From Pseudomonas orientalis (GTDB lineage Bacteria > Pseudomonadota > Gammaproteobacteria > Pseudomonadales > Pseudomonadaceae), in NCBI RefSeq assembly GCF_001439815.1, contig NZ_JYLM01000016.1, positions 1-64,000 of the forward strand: 64,000 nucleotides of DNA, given 5' to 3'. The position numbers and the translations under genes were made by a program. This document shows, piece after piece, positions 44,518-52,542 of this stretch (position 1 is the first letter of the stretch; the number at the start of each line of letters is the position of its first letter). The notes below the pieces were generated by a model. That model was given only the letters and a program-made list of their open reading frames with translations. It ran no database searches and was not told where the DNA came from.

Positions 44518-45518
44518 TGCCTATCCGTCATTGCATCGTCCACCTGATCGACAAGAAACCCGATGGCACACCAGCTGTTCTCCAGGCACGCGATTCGGAG
44601 CTATCCGAATCGGTCGCCATTGAGGACATGCTTGCCAACCTCAACGAGAGCTATAACGCCAAACAAGGCAAGGCCTGGGGTTTTTTCCATGCCGAGTCCG
44701 GCGCGCACCCGTTTAGCGGCTGGTTAAAGCAGTACTTTGAAGGTGGCCAGGACTTCACCGCCTTCAGCCACACGGCGGTCGAGCATCTGCAAAAGCTGAT
44801 GGAAGAATCCAACCTCTCCACCGGTGGCCACGTACTGTTTGCCCATTACCAGCAAGGCATGACCGACTACCTAACTGTCGCCCTGCTCCATCACAGTGAA
44901 GGCGTGGTGGTTACTGACGACCTGGACGTCACTCCTTCACGCCACCTGGACGTTGGCCAGTTGCACCTTGCGGCGCGTATCAACTTGTCCGAGTGGCAGA
45001 ACAACAAGCAGTCCAAGCAGTACATCTCGTACATCAAAGGCAAGAACGGTAAGAAGATCTCGGGGTATTTCAGCGACTTCATTGGCTGCATGGAAGGCGT
45101 CGACGGCCCGGGCGAAACCCGCACCCTCCTCAAGGCGTTCAGCGACTTCGTTGAAAACGAAGACCTGCCAGACGAATCGGCCCGCGAGAAAACCAAGGCC
45201 CTGGTGGACTACGCCACCAGCCAGGCCAAGCTCGGTGAACCCATGGGCCTGGAGGAACTGTCGGGCTTGATCGATGAAGATCGTCCCGAGGCGTTCTACG
45301 ACCATATCCGCAATAAGGACTACGGCCTGTCGCCGGAAATCCCCCTGGATAAACGCACTCTCAACCAATTCCGTCGGTTCACCGGCCGTGCCGAAGGCTT
45401 GTCCATCAGTTTTGAAGCGCATCTGCTAGGGGACAAGATCGAGTACGACGAGGCGTCCAATTCATTAGTCATCAAGGGGTTACCTACCCAACTCACTGAT
45501 CAGTTGAAACGTCGCTGA
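44517..45518 (+). CDS. Nucleoid-associated protein NdpA/YejK family
   Basis: The 333-residue protein is of the 37-kDa nucleoid-associated type: MPIRHCIVHLIDKKPDGTPA, VLFAHYQQGMTDYLTVALLHH, LHLAARINLSEWQ, YISYIKGKNGKKISGYFSDFIGC. Such proteins bind DNA; PFGI-1 and PAPI-1 relatives carry one, possibly to mask island DNA. An 8-bp inverted repeat (CGATTCGG/CCGAATCG, 44591-44612) lies inside its first codons. The ATG overlaps the stop of the HicA-like gene (TAATG). Confidence 0.9.
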   Translation: MPIRHCIVHLIDKKPDGTPAVLQARDSELSESVAIEDMLANLNESYNAKQGKAWGFFHAESGAHPFSGWLKQYFEGGQDFTAFSHTAVEHLQKLMEESNLSTGGHVLFAHYQQGMTDYLTVALLHHSEGVVVTDDLDVTPSRHLDVGQLHLAARINLSEWQNNKQSKQYISYIKGKNGKKISGYFSDFIGCMEGVDGPGETRTLLKAFSDFVENEDLPDESAREKTKALVDYATSQAKLGEPMGLEELSGLIDEDRPEAFYDHIRNKDYGLSPEIPLDKRTLNQFRRFTGRAEGLSISFEAHLLGDKIEYDEASNSLVIKGLPTQLTDQLKRR

Positions 45519-45551
45519 ACACACTTTCTACCCTAGGCATCGGAGCCCACC

Positions 45552-45788
45552 ATGAGTACCAAACCAAAGCGTCTGCATGAAGAAAAATTCGTTATTCGCC
45601 TTCCCGACGGGATGCGCGAACGCATCGCGTTGGAAGCACGTGACAACGCCAGGTCGATGAACTCAGAAATTGTTTATCGGCTGGAGACAACTGCCGAACT
45701 TGAAGCCGCTCTGGATCGCGCTTTGAAAATCATTGACCAGCTCTTGGCGGCAAGCCCGGCTTACGAGCAGCCAGGAGCCAGAGTATGA
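45552..45788 (+). CDS. Arc-family ribbon-helix-helix DNA-binding protein
   Basis: The 78-residue protein has the Arc/MetJ fold: beta strand EKFVIRLPDGMRERI, then helices with ALEARDNARSMNSEIVYRLE. Arc-type proteins repress their own operon; here the likely target is the parB operon, since it is coupled to parB by ATGA. The gap of 33 bases before it has a GGAG site. Confidence 0.85.
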   Translation: MSTKPKRLHEEKFVIRLPDGMRERIALEARDNARSMNSEIVYRLETTAELEAALDRALKIIDQLLAASPAYEQPGARV

Positions 45789-47551
45789 AAGCGTCTTTGG
45801 CCCAGACCATGAAAGATAAGCTGTTGCTGCCGGCGTTTGAATCGAAGTCGCCGGTGGCAGAGCGAATGAGTGACCCCATCGTCGATACCCCCATGCTGTT
45901 GACCCTCGACGAAACGCTGCCGTATGACGAAAACCCAAGGACGACGCGTAACCCCAAGTACGATGAAATTAAAGAGTCGATACGGAATCGGGGTCTCGAT
46001 ACGCCACCTCCCGTAACCCGTAAACCTGGGGAAAATAAGTACCGGATCCGCAACGGCGGCAACACTCGTCTGGCAATTTTAAACGAGTTGTATCGTGAGA
46101 CCGGAGACGAGAAGTATTTCAAGTTCCACTGCCTATTTCGTCCCTGGGACGCCGTTCGGGGCGAAATCATCTCGCTCACCGGCCACTTGGCTGAAAACGA
46201 CCTGCAAGGCCAGCTCCTGTTCATTGAGCGGGCTATTGGGGTCGACAAAGCGAGAGCCTTGTATGAAACAGAGGCAGGGGAATCTATCTCATTGCGTGAG
46301 CTTTCCCGGCGGCTGTCATCGGATGGCTACCCGGTATCTGCATCTCACTTGAGTCGTATGCAGGACAGCATACGTTACTTGCTCCCAGCAATTCCTGGAG
46401 TACTTTACTCAGGGCTGGGCGTAGATCGGATCTCGAAACTGCTTTCTCTACGCAAAACAGCTCTTCAGTGCTGGGATCGCAATTATCAAGAGCAGGAGCA
46501 GCACCTTGATTTCGATACGCTATTCCAAGATGTACTGTCCCAGTTCGAAGGCGACGCTGAAGAATTTCTATTCCAGCGATTTCAGGACGAACTGATTGAT
46601 CAGCTTAAAAAGCCGCTGAACCTCGGCTACGAGCAGATACTATTGGAAATCACTCAGAACCAGGACCAATTGCGCCGGTCTACGCCGGTTCTTGAGCTGC
46701 CACAGTACCCTGCATCGCAATTTGAGGGGGGGAATCGACTTAACGTCTCAAACAATGGCATTGAGGCTAATCAGAACCCTCTACAACTACCCCCGACTCC
46801 TTCGGGGGGCAGCACACATAAGATGACGCCCTCCAAGGAGAGTCCTTCACCTCAAGTGGTGCAACAGCAACTGGCTCCTACTCCGCAGGAGCAAATGAGC
46901 CCACAAGAGCGCCAAGCACGTATCGATGGGCACGTTGCGAGTCCTGTGAAGACTTCTCCCAGAGTCGACAAGATGAAACGGGAGCTCGCTGCGCTTGACG
47001 GTGAGGTCTTACCCGACTTCGCCTCCAATGCTCTGGTGGCCATACCTGTTCAAGCTGGCGGACTAAATCCCATTTCTGACCTTTGGTACATCGAACGCGA
47101 AATAGACAATACCGCGACCCTGCGTCAGCACATCGCTCAATTGGCTCGCGAAATAGCCAGCTCGGTCAAAGCCCCAGGTCAATTTATCGATATCGATGGT
47201 GGCGTCGGGTTCAGCTACCGACACCCCGAAGCGGAAGTCGAAATTACTGCCACAGCCCAACATACCTTGACGCTGCTCCAGTCTTTGAGCGGCTCAATGG
47301 CCATCGTACTGAAAATGATTCAGCAGCAACCCGAGCTTCAAATCGACGCGTTGGCTGACTTCGAGTTCGCAGCCGGCCTGGGCCATATCTTACTGGGCCA
47401 GCCTCACACAAAAGATCAGCCCCCTGAAAGTGAATGCCGTCTCAGCGACGGCGCTCTAGTGAAGCTGTTCCGCATTATTCGTCTCGCAAGACGTTTGATT
47501 GACCTGGAAATCCAGTCAGTCGCCAACAACGGTCCGAATTCAGCCAGTTAA
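45785..47551 (+). CDS. parB: ParB-family partition protein
   Basis: The 588-residue protein has a ParB/Srx-like N-terminal domain (ETLPYDENPRTTRNPKYDEI, about residues 44-63; YRIRNGGNTRLAIL, whose RxGG/NTR corresponds to the CTP-binding GERR box in altered form), a central helix-turn-helix (ISLRELSRRLSSDGYPVSASHLSRM, about 160-185), then a Gln/Pro/Ser-rich linker (about 310-390) and an ICE-specific C-terminal domain. It pairs with ParA at the element's end, 6 kb away. Arc-like gene upstream overlaps its start. Confidence 0.87.
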   Translation: MKASLAQTMKDKLLLPAFESKSPVAERMSDPIVDTPMLLTLDETLPYDENPRTTRNPKYDEIKESIRNRGLDTPPPVTRKPGENKYRIRNGGNTRLAILNELYRETGDEKYFKFHCLFRPWDAVRGEIISLTGHLAENDLQGQLLFIERAIGVDKARALYETEAGESISLRELSRRLSSDGYPVSASHLSRMQDSIRYLLPAIPGVLYSGLGVDRISKLLSLRKTALQCWDRNYQEQEQHLDFDTLFQDVLSQFEGDAEEFLFQRFQDELIDQLKKPLNLGYEQILLEITQNQDQLRRSTPVLELPQYPASQFEGGNRLNVSNNGIEANQNPLQLPPTPSGGSTHKMTPSKESPSPQVVQQQLAPTPQEQMSPQERQARIDGHVASPVKTSPRVDKMKRELAALDGEVLPDFASNALVAIPVQAGGLNPISDLWYIEREIDNTATLRQHIAQLAREIASSVKAPGQFIDIDGGVGFSYRHPEAEVEITATAQHTLTLLQSLSGSMAIVLKMIQQQPELQIDALADFEFAAGLGHILLGQPHTKDQPPESECRLSDGALVKLFRIIRLARRLIDLEIQSVANNGPNSAS

Positions 47552-47579
47552 CACACGGACTCTACAAGGGGGATTCGTC

Positions 47580-48275
47580 ATGTCCAAGACACCAATAAAT
47601 GAAGCAATCCTGTCACAGGTGCTTCATCACATGCGTAATGGCCAACTTCGGCGCTGCATCGAAATGGGCCTAGAGCCAGAGATATTGGCTCAGCTCCAAC
47701 AACCTTCAGTACTGAGCTTGCTGCTTAACACTCCCGTGTCTTGGTGCAACGTCACCATTGATGGGGACATGGTAAAAAAACTACTGTCAGGCGCGCAGCG
47801 TTCTGATGAAGAAGTGCGCATGATTGAACGTGCTCTGCGACTTGGCGCGACCACTCAAATGCTGCAACAGTTCTTCGGGCTGTCTCCGCAGGATGTGGCA
47901 CTTCAACGCCTCATGATCGGCGTGACGGCACGTCGTGGCCGTTGGCGGGAATTCAGTGAGGAGATGGACGCTCAGCTTTGGTACCGATGGACGCACTTAA
48001 TGCAAGAGCATCAGGTAGAGCTTGGCGACAGTCTCGCGTTGCTGGACATCGCCATGTTGGTCGCCGAGGAACTCAATGCTCCACAGGATACTAGCCCAGA
48101 TGAAATCCACGAAAACCTCAGCCTGGCCATCATCTGGCATCGCATTCAGTCCTGGATAAAGGAAGGGCTGTACCCTCCTGCAAACCAGGGCCTTCCAAGA
48201 AGGCTACAGCTTGTGACTTCTCAACGACTTGCACAGCCTGCAGCGACATCGGTGGAAGGTGACTCTGTATTATGA
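47580..48275 (+). CDS. DUF2857 family ICE protein
   Basis: The 231-residue protein matches the DUF2857 (STY4526-like) family by position and content (INEAILSQVLHHMRNGQLRRC at the start, FFGLSPQDVALQR with a helix-turn-helix feel near 105-120). Such proteins always lie between parB and the STY4528-type replication gene. The ATG at 47580 follows AAGGGGG; its stop overlaps the next start (ATGA). Function unproven; a regulatory or replication-accessory role is likely. Confidence 0.82.
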   Translation: MSKTPINEAILSQVLHHMRNGQLRRCIEMGLEPEILAQLQQPSVLSLLLNTPVSWCNVTIDGDMVKKLLSGAQRSDEEVRMIERALRLGATTQMLQQFFGLSPQDVALQRLMIGVTARRGRWREFSEEMDAQLWYRWTHLMQEHQVELGDSLALLDIAMLVAEELNAPQDTSPDEIHENLSLAIIWHRIQSWIKEGLYPPANQGLPRRLQLVTSQRLAQPAATSVEGDSVL

Positions 48276-49573
48276 GGTTGTCTCGGCTCCCCTTGTCGAC
48301 GCTTTTAGACTCGGCCTCGGGTCACCTTGAAGCTCACTTGCTTCAGAAAAAAGAGTCGGCGCCTCCGGGGATTGAAGGGTCCTCCCCCTACTCCGGAATT
48401 ATTTTCAGCGGGAACCCACACGAAACGGTACCTCGCCGATTGCTTTTGGATGATCGCTTAACCCCGCTTGAAAGAAACACCTGGCAGGTATTTCGCCTAC
48501 TGATCAATGACGACGGCCTTACGGCGTTCCCTACCTATGACCAACTGCGGCCATATTTGGGTATGCAACCCGGTAGGCCTGCCTCGCGTGAAACTGTATC
48601 AAAAGCATTAGTGACCCTTCGGCTTACTCGTTGGCTTAGCCTGGGGCGACGGGTGCGCAATGATCTGAGTGGACAAGTGCAAGGCAACGTCTACCTGCTT
48701 CATGACGAACCGGTCACACCGGCCGAAGCTCTAGAGTTCGACAAGGACTACTTGCAGCTACTCGCGCAGTCAATGCAGCACCAGACCAAGGTGATTCGCG
48801 AAGTAGCGGAAATTGCCTGGAAGGAATTTGCATCTGATCCTGACGTTGGCCAACGCTTACCAAGCCGGCTAGACATCATCGAATCTCGAATGAACAGCCA
48901 GGCCTGGACCAAAGCGCAGGCTCAAGTCGTTATCAAAGCGGCTGAGTTCGGAATCCGAACTCAGCAAAATATAGCTTTATCTCCACTGAGTTCGGATACC
49001 GAACTCAGTATAAAAGACCAAGAGCGAATCGCTTTGGAGCAAAGTTCGGATGCCGAACTCAGCCGTAAATCCCTGAGTTCGGACTTAGTTCGGAATCCGA
49101 ACTCATATAGTACGTATACAGATACACACAAAGATGTTTGTAAAAGCTCTGTACATGTACCCCCCGCATCAAACGATATCGCTGCCGATTTGCTCGGTGC
49201 ACTGCATCGACTACCAGTCGAGCAAAAACAGAACGCGGTCCTGGCGCTGCAAAAGGTTCCTGCAGAGTTGAAACCTGCGCTCATCAAACAATGGGTCCAC
49301 CGCTGTGACTCGGGAGGGGTCAGAAACCCGCTGGGATACCTAATGACGCTCGTTGGCATGGCCGTTCGCGGCGATTTCAACAGCCATTGGAACCCTGACG
49401 ACAAGGCAAAAGCGAGCTCCGAGCGTGAAGACGCTTCAACCCCGCCAGAGGGCTCAGAGCAGCCTACGAAGACGCTTGCTCAGCCGCGTAGCCCTGAGTC
49501 GATACAAACCGCGAAACACACACTCAGCGGAATGTTGCATTTGCTGAAGCCCAATCGGGGTACACCTCCATGA
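48272..49573 (+). CDS. STY4528-family island replication protein
   Basis: The 433-residue protein is of the family named pathogenicity-island replication protein (STY4528). The N-terminal half (LLLDDRLTPLERNTWQVFRLL, FPTYDQLRPYLGMQPGRPASRETVSKALVTLRLTRW) is a winged-helix domain like those of plasmid RepA proteins, good for origin binding. The middle (residues about 224-290) is a low-complexity region whose DNA is an array of palindromes. The C-terminal part (RLPVEQKQNAVLALQKVP, RNPLGYLMTLVGMAVRGDF) is the conserved family end. It overlaps the DUF2857 gene by ATGA, and a 57-bp tandem repeat array starts in its last codons. Confidence 0.87.
   Translation: MRLSRLPLSTLLDSASGHLEAHLLQKKESAPPGIEGSSPYSGIIFSGNPHETVPRRLLLDDRLTPLERNTWQVFRLLINDDGLTAFPTYDQLRPYLGMQPGRPASRETVSKALVTLRLTRWLSLGRRVRNDLSGQVQGNVYLLHDEPVTPAEALEFDKDYLQLLAQSMQHQTKVIREVAEIAWKEFASDPDVGQRLPSRLDIIESRMNSQAWTKAQAQVVIKAAEFGIRTQQNIALSPLSSDTELSIKDQERIALEQSSDAELSRKSLSSDLVRNPNSYSTYTDTHKDVCKSSVHVPPASNDIAADLLGALHRLPVEQKQNAVLALQKVPAELKPALIKQWVHRCDSGGVRNPLGYLMTLVGMAVRGDFNSHWNPDDKAKASSEREDASTPPEGSEQPTKTLAQPRSPESIQTAKHTLSGMLHLLKPNRGTPP
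48941..49105. repeat. Array of four palindromes AGTTCGG-NNN-CCGAACT inside the rep gene
   Basis: Palindromes at 48941-48965 (11-bp arms, spacer AAT), 48985-49009 (11-bp arms, ATA), 49043-49059 (7-bp arms, ATG) and 49087-49103 (7-bp arms, AAT), plus a half-site at 49074-49082. Centres are 44, 54 and 44 bp apart, near whole helical turns. The copies fall in all three reading frames of the gene (EFGIRT; SSDTEL and SSDAEL; VRNPNS), so DNA rather than protein sequence is being kept. Candidate iterons or operators for the replication protein. Confidence 0.88.
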
Positions 49574-49950
49574 AGTTTGGTGTAGAGCCAGCCTATGGAA
49601 GTGATGCGGCCGGCATCACCCTGGCAGGACTCGATATCGGTGTCGGCCACCACGCACGTGGTGTGGCCCACCCTACCCAGCTAAGTTCCAGCATCAGTGG
49701 TCGACGCTACGCAAGTGTTGCGGCCCGCAACACCCCGACAGGATCCAGCATCAGCGGAGACCACCACGCAACTGGTGCGGCTCACACCACCCCAATAGGA
49801 TCCGGCAGGAGTGGTCGATGCTACTCAAGTGTTGCGGCCCGCAACACACCAACAGGATCCGGCATCAGTGGAGGCCACTACGCAAGTGTTGCGGCCCGCA
49901 ACACACCAACAGGGGCCGGCATCAGTGGAGGTCATCAGCTCACAGGCGAG
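49570..49950. repeat. Tandem 57-bp repeat array, candidate replication origin (oriV)
   Basis: Six full 57-bp units start at 49570, 49627, 49684, 49741, 49798 and 49855, and a partial one at 49912. The best units share GGATCCGGCATCAGTGGAGG, then GTGTTGCGG-C-CCGCAACAC, a 9-bp hairpin. In diverged units the second pair of the stem changes from T-A to G-C (units 2 and 4) and A-T (unit 1), which keeps pairing. Because 57 is a multiple of 3, an unbroken frame of 172 codons (49570-50088) runs through it; I take that as a by-product. pKLC102 is described, from memory, with an oriV of 57-bp repeats. Confidence 0.9.
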
Positions 49951-50080
49951 TTACATCTCTTCCTATATATAGAAGCATCAACAAATCCCCTTCCATCGGG
50001 CTACGCATTTAATGCTGCGTCGCCTATAGCCAAATTGCAGCATGGGTACGTCAATCCTCTTCCCAAGGAAACACTGCACC

Positions 50081-50806
50081 ATGGCTGATAACTTCCGGCT
50101 CAACATCGGTTCACTGCGCAGCGATGTGAAGCTCACCCTTCACACTCACCACGCCGCTCGTATATGGATGGGGCGCCCTAAAAATGACCTCAAAGCCGGC
50201 ATCATCGGTCTGTCAGGGTTCTGCACTGTCGTCAATCGAATGTATCGAGGCGCCCAACAGGATGATCCCTACTCTGACTGGTGGATGATCCTCCTCGAAG
50301 AAAAGATCAACGATTCCAAGGAAGCGTTAAAGACCATCGAAGATCGCCTGGACACAGCCATGGCCTCCCTTCCGCCGGCCATCAGCATTAGCGAAAACCT
50401 GTCGATCCAGCCTGTCAGCCTCCCGCTGTACATCTCCAATCCCCTGGGATTTCAGGCTGTGTACCTCCTGACGAACTACGACGAGATTGTCAGGCGCATT
50501 CTACTGGCCCAGCACGTTGGCCTTGTCGGGCGGCACGATATGGAAACCTGGATCGATGAAGGCGCAGCGGTACTGCGGAGACTGTTTGGCCTGGCCCAGA
50601 TCTATAAGTACTCAGGCGCTGCTCGCGACGACTTCGCGGCAAACAATGCCAAAGCTGAAGCAGCCCGCAAAATGTACGAGCGCTACGGTGAGCTGCCACA
50701 GGACATCCTGGAAGGCACCCGCCGTTCGAGTTTCGCGCCACCGATCATCCGCGGTCAGCAGCAAACTGAGACGGATGATCATCTCGATGACTCCGTTGAG
50801 GGTTAA
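50081..50806 (+). CDS. PFL_4669 family ICE protein (TIGR03761 type)
   Basis: The 241-residue protein belongs to the ICE family named after PFL_4669 of PFGI-1. Typical sequence: RSDVKLTLHTHHAARIWMGR near the start, DDPYSDWWMILLEEKIN, and VRRILLAQHVGLVGRHDMETWIDEGA. No enzymatic motif is seen; the family occurs next to ssb and DUF3158 in SPI-7-type islands and is thought to act in replication or transfer. The ATG at 50081 follows AAGGAA; the start lies 131 bases after the repeat array. Confidence 0.87.
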   Translation: MADNFRLNIGSLRSDVKLTLHTHHAARIWMGRPKNDLKAGIIGLSGFCTVVNRMYRGAQQDDPYSDWWMILLEEKINDSKEALKTIEDRLDTAMASLPPAISISENLSIQPVSLPLYISNPLGFQAVYLLTNYDEIVRRILLAQHVGLVGRHDMETWIDEGAAVLRRLFGLAQIYKYSGAARDDFAANNAKAEAARKMYERYGELPQDILEGTRRSSFAPPIIRGQQQTETDDHLDDSVEG

Positions 50807-50811
50807 AGAGT

Positions 50812-51351
50812 ATGGACCAGATTCCCTCCAATGATGGGTCGCTGCAACAGACCGCCTTCCGGCCACTGCAACAGGAAGCCTTTCAGCGACTGCAACAGGC
50901 TGCCTCACTAAAAGGCCTTTTAAAGCCTTTTAAAGGTAAGGGGGAGCTGACCCAATTTGCCGATCTTTGCCGAGCTCAAGAATCGGACTTAAAAGCTCTT
51001 GCCCAGGAAGTACTGAGCCAGGCCCGCCGATATCCATTCACCCTTGTTCCAGTGCGGTTGACTGAGCAAAACACCCAAGCCGGTACCCAGTTTTTGAGAT
51101 GGCAGCTGGTGACAGACCGGAGGATGGGCGTCGGAGTTTGGGCAGAAATGATGGGCTCACCCAGAACACCGGAATCCATGCTGCAGGATCTTTACGTGAT
51201 GGAGCTGCAGCGCATCACCTTGAACATGCAAATGAGTTTGCTGCACTCGATCACCAAACAGGCCGCCGAGTGCGCAGAAAAAATGGGCCAGGCAGAGGCC
51301 GTATATACCGCTCGCCTGCAGCAGCTCAACAACCCAACGCAACACCAATAA
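50812..51351 (+). CDS. DUF3158 family ICE protein
   Basis: The 179-residue protein is DUF3158 by sequence (AQESDLKALAQEVLSQARRYPFTLVPVRL, LQDLYVMELQRITLNMQMSLLHSI). It is soluble and helical. Its N-terminus has three 8-residue repeats (LQQTAFRP, LQQEAFQR, LQQAASLK) encoded by three imperfect 24-bp DNA repeats at 50842-50913, followed by a tandem CCTTTTAAAG. It starts five bases after the PFL_4669 gene. The function is unknown. Confidence 0.82.
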   Translation: MDQIPSNDGSLQQTAFRPLQQEAFQRLQQAASLKGLLKPFKGKGELTQFADLCRAQESDLKALAQEVLSQARRYPFTLVPVRLTEQNTQAGTQFLRWQLVTDRRMGVGVWAEMMGSPRTPESMLQDLYVMELQRITLNMQMSLLHSITKQAAECAEKMGQAEAVYTARLQQLNNPTQHQ

Positions 51352-51366
51352 CCTCGGAGATTACTC

Positions 51367-51831
51367 ATGGGCACGCCCGTACAAGGCTGGGAAGGCAATA
51401 TCGGTTCTGCACCGGAATTCAAAGAATTCCCCAACGGCAATAAAGACCCACGTCGACTTATGCGAGCCAACGTTTACTTCGACAACTCGATTCCGGATGG
51501 CAAAGGCGGCTACGAAGATCGTGGCGGTTTTTGGGCGAACGTGGAGTGGTGGCACAAGGACGCCGAGCATTATTCGCAACTGTTCCAGAAAGGAATGCGA
51601 GTGCTGGTATCCGGTCGCGCCGTCATGGACCGTTGGAAGAACGACGAAGGTGAATTCGAAGCTTTGAAAATTCAGGCCAGCCGGGTCGGCATGCTGCCGC
51701 ACCGCGTGACCATGGTGAATCTGGCGCCTTCGCAAAACCAGAACTCGCAACAGTCCAACAGACCCGAATCGCGGCCGCAGCCAGCTCCAGGCCCGGATGA
51801 ATATCCAGATACCGATCCACCGCAATTCTGA
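51367..51831 (+). CDS. ssb: Single-stranded DNA-binding protein, ICE type
   Basis: The 154-residue protein has an OB fold different from the housekeeping SSB: GWEGNIGSAPEFKEFPNG, RRLMRANVYFDN, GFWANVEWWHKDAEHYSQLFQKGMRVLVSGR. The Gln/Asn/Pro-rich tail ends in DTDPPQF, an acidic tip with terminal Phe as in SSB proteins that recruit partners. It would cover single strands during transfer and replication of the element. A strong hairpin follows at 51875-51906. Confidence 0.92.
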   Translation: MGTPVQGWEGNIGSAPEFKEFPNGNKDPRRLMRANVYFDNSIPDGKGGYEDRGGFWANVEWWHKDAEHYSQLFQKGMRVLVSGRAVMDRWKNDEGEFEALKIQASRVGMLPHRVTMVNLAPSQNQNSQQSNRPESRPQPAPGPDEYPDTDPPQF

Positions 51832-51874
51832 AAACAGGGGCTTAATTTTTCGGCCCATTCGTGCAGCTGTCGGT

Positions 51875-51906
51875 GTTGGGGGAAACTGCTCATCGTTTCC
51901 CCCGAC
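51875..51906 (+). promoter_or_regulatory. Strong hairpin between ssb and the next gene
   Basis: GTTGGGGGAAAC and GTTTCCCCCGAC form a 12-bp stem (one G-T pair) around TGCTCATC, without a T run. It lies 33 bases before the next start. It could stabilise the ssb mRNA, act as an attenuator, or be a single-strand origin or operator. Confidence 0.5.
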
Positions 51907-51939
51907 CTCATAGGGACCACTACAAATTAGGACGTGCCG

Positions 51940-52365
51940 ATGGATGAAGTTTTGAGGGACCCAACAGGGTACGTTGTCATAGGCGCAGAGCACCCAACTT
52001 TAGGCCGTATGTACTGGGCTTACTTTGATGAAAGCGAGGTGAATGCTCCGGACTACTACGGGCTCACCCTGGACCTAAACCGAGCATCATGGGCTCCAGT
52101 TGGGTGGCGAACGGGAGAGTATCTGATGGGGGGCCGTGGAGAGACAGACCTTGATACCTGGCAAGCCCACCGATTTATCAACACCTTGCTCGATGAATAC
52201 CGTTTAGATACTGAATACCGCGTCGACTTTGACGACGACGACGAAATGACTGAACACTTATACGGAAAGCTGGAACAACTACGTGTGCAAAGCGGACAAT
52301 CCACTCAGGACTTCATCGCGTGGATCAGAGCTGCGAACTGGACGGACGAGCCAGCTTCGAATTGA
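51940..52365 (+). CDS. Uncharacterised acidic ICE protein, 141 residues
   Basis: Not recognised. The protein is strongly acidic (for example VDFDDDDEMTEHL) and rich in aromatic residues near its start (MYWAYFDESEVNAPDYYGL), which would fit a DNA mimic or a protein-binding partner; that is an inference. ATG at 51940 was chosen because AGGA at 51929-51932 is seven bases upstream; the GTG at 51934 is too close. It is followed by a gap with a terminator. Confidence 0.7.
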   Translation: MDEVLRDPTGYVVIGAEHPTLGRMYWAYFDESEVNAPDYYGLTLDLNRASWAPVGWRTGEYLMGGRGETDLDTWQAHRFINTLLDEYRLDTEYRVDFDDDDEMTEHLYGKLEQLRVQSGQSTQDFIAWIRAANWTDEPASN

Positions 52366-52453
52366 CATCAAAACGCCAATTGGTTGGCAAAAAATCGCGC
52401 CATTCGTTAACTTTCAGGTTGAGTCATACTTCCATTCGGCTATCTCAAGCACA

Positions 52454-52478
52454 GAAGTTTAAAACTTCCGTTTTTTTT
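52454..52478 (+). terminator. Intrinsic terminator
   Basis: GAAGTTT and AAACTTC form a 7-bp stem around a single A (so a small loop opens in practice), followed by CG and T8. It closes the operon that ends with the 141-residue protein, and separates it from the small gene at 52543. Confidence 0.75.
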
Positions 52479-52542
52479 GCAAAAAATGCGCTAGTTGTGA
52501 TGTTACTGTCTGATAGATCTGTTCTTCGGGGACCGATAGCCA

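Noticed and set aside
44591..44612. CGATTCGG/CCGAATCG inverted repeat in ndpA as part of the rep-gene palindrome set
   Set aside because: Arms and spacer differ from AGTTCGG-NNN-CCGAACT, and it occurs once.
49627..49950. CRISPR array
   Set aside because: Units are contiguous 57-bp tandem repeats without unique spacers, and no cas genes are near.
49570..50088. 172-codon open frame through the 57-bp repeats, starting with an ATGA overlap
   Set aside because: 57 is a multiple of 3, so a frame without stops repeats itself; the changes between units keep stem pairing rather than amino acids, and the product is a low-complexity 19-residue repeat with no known family. Not fully excluded.
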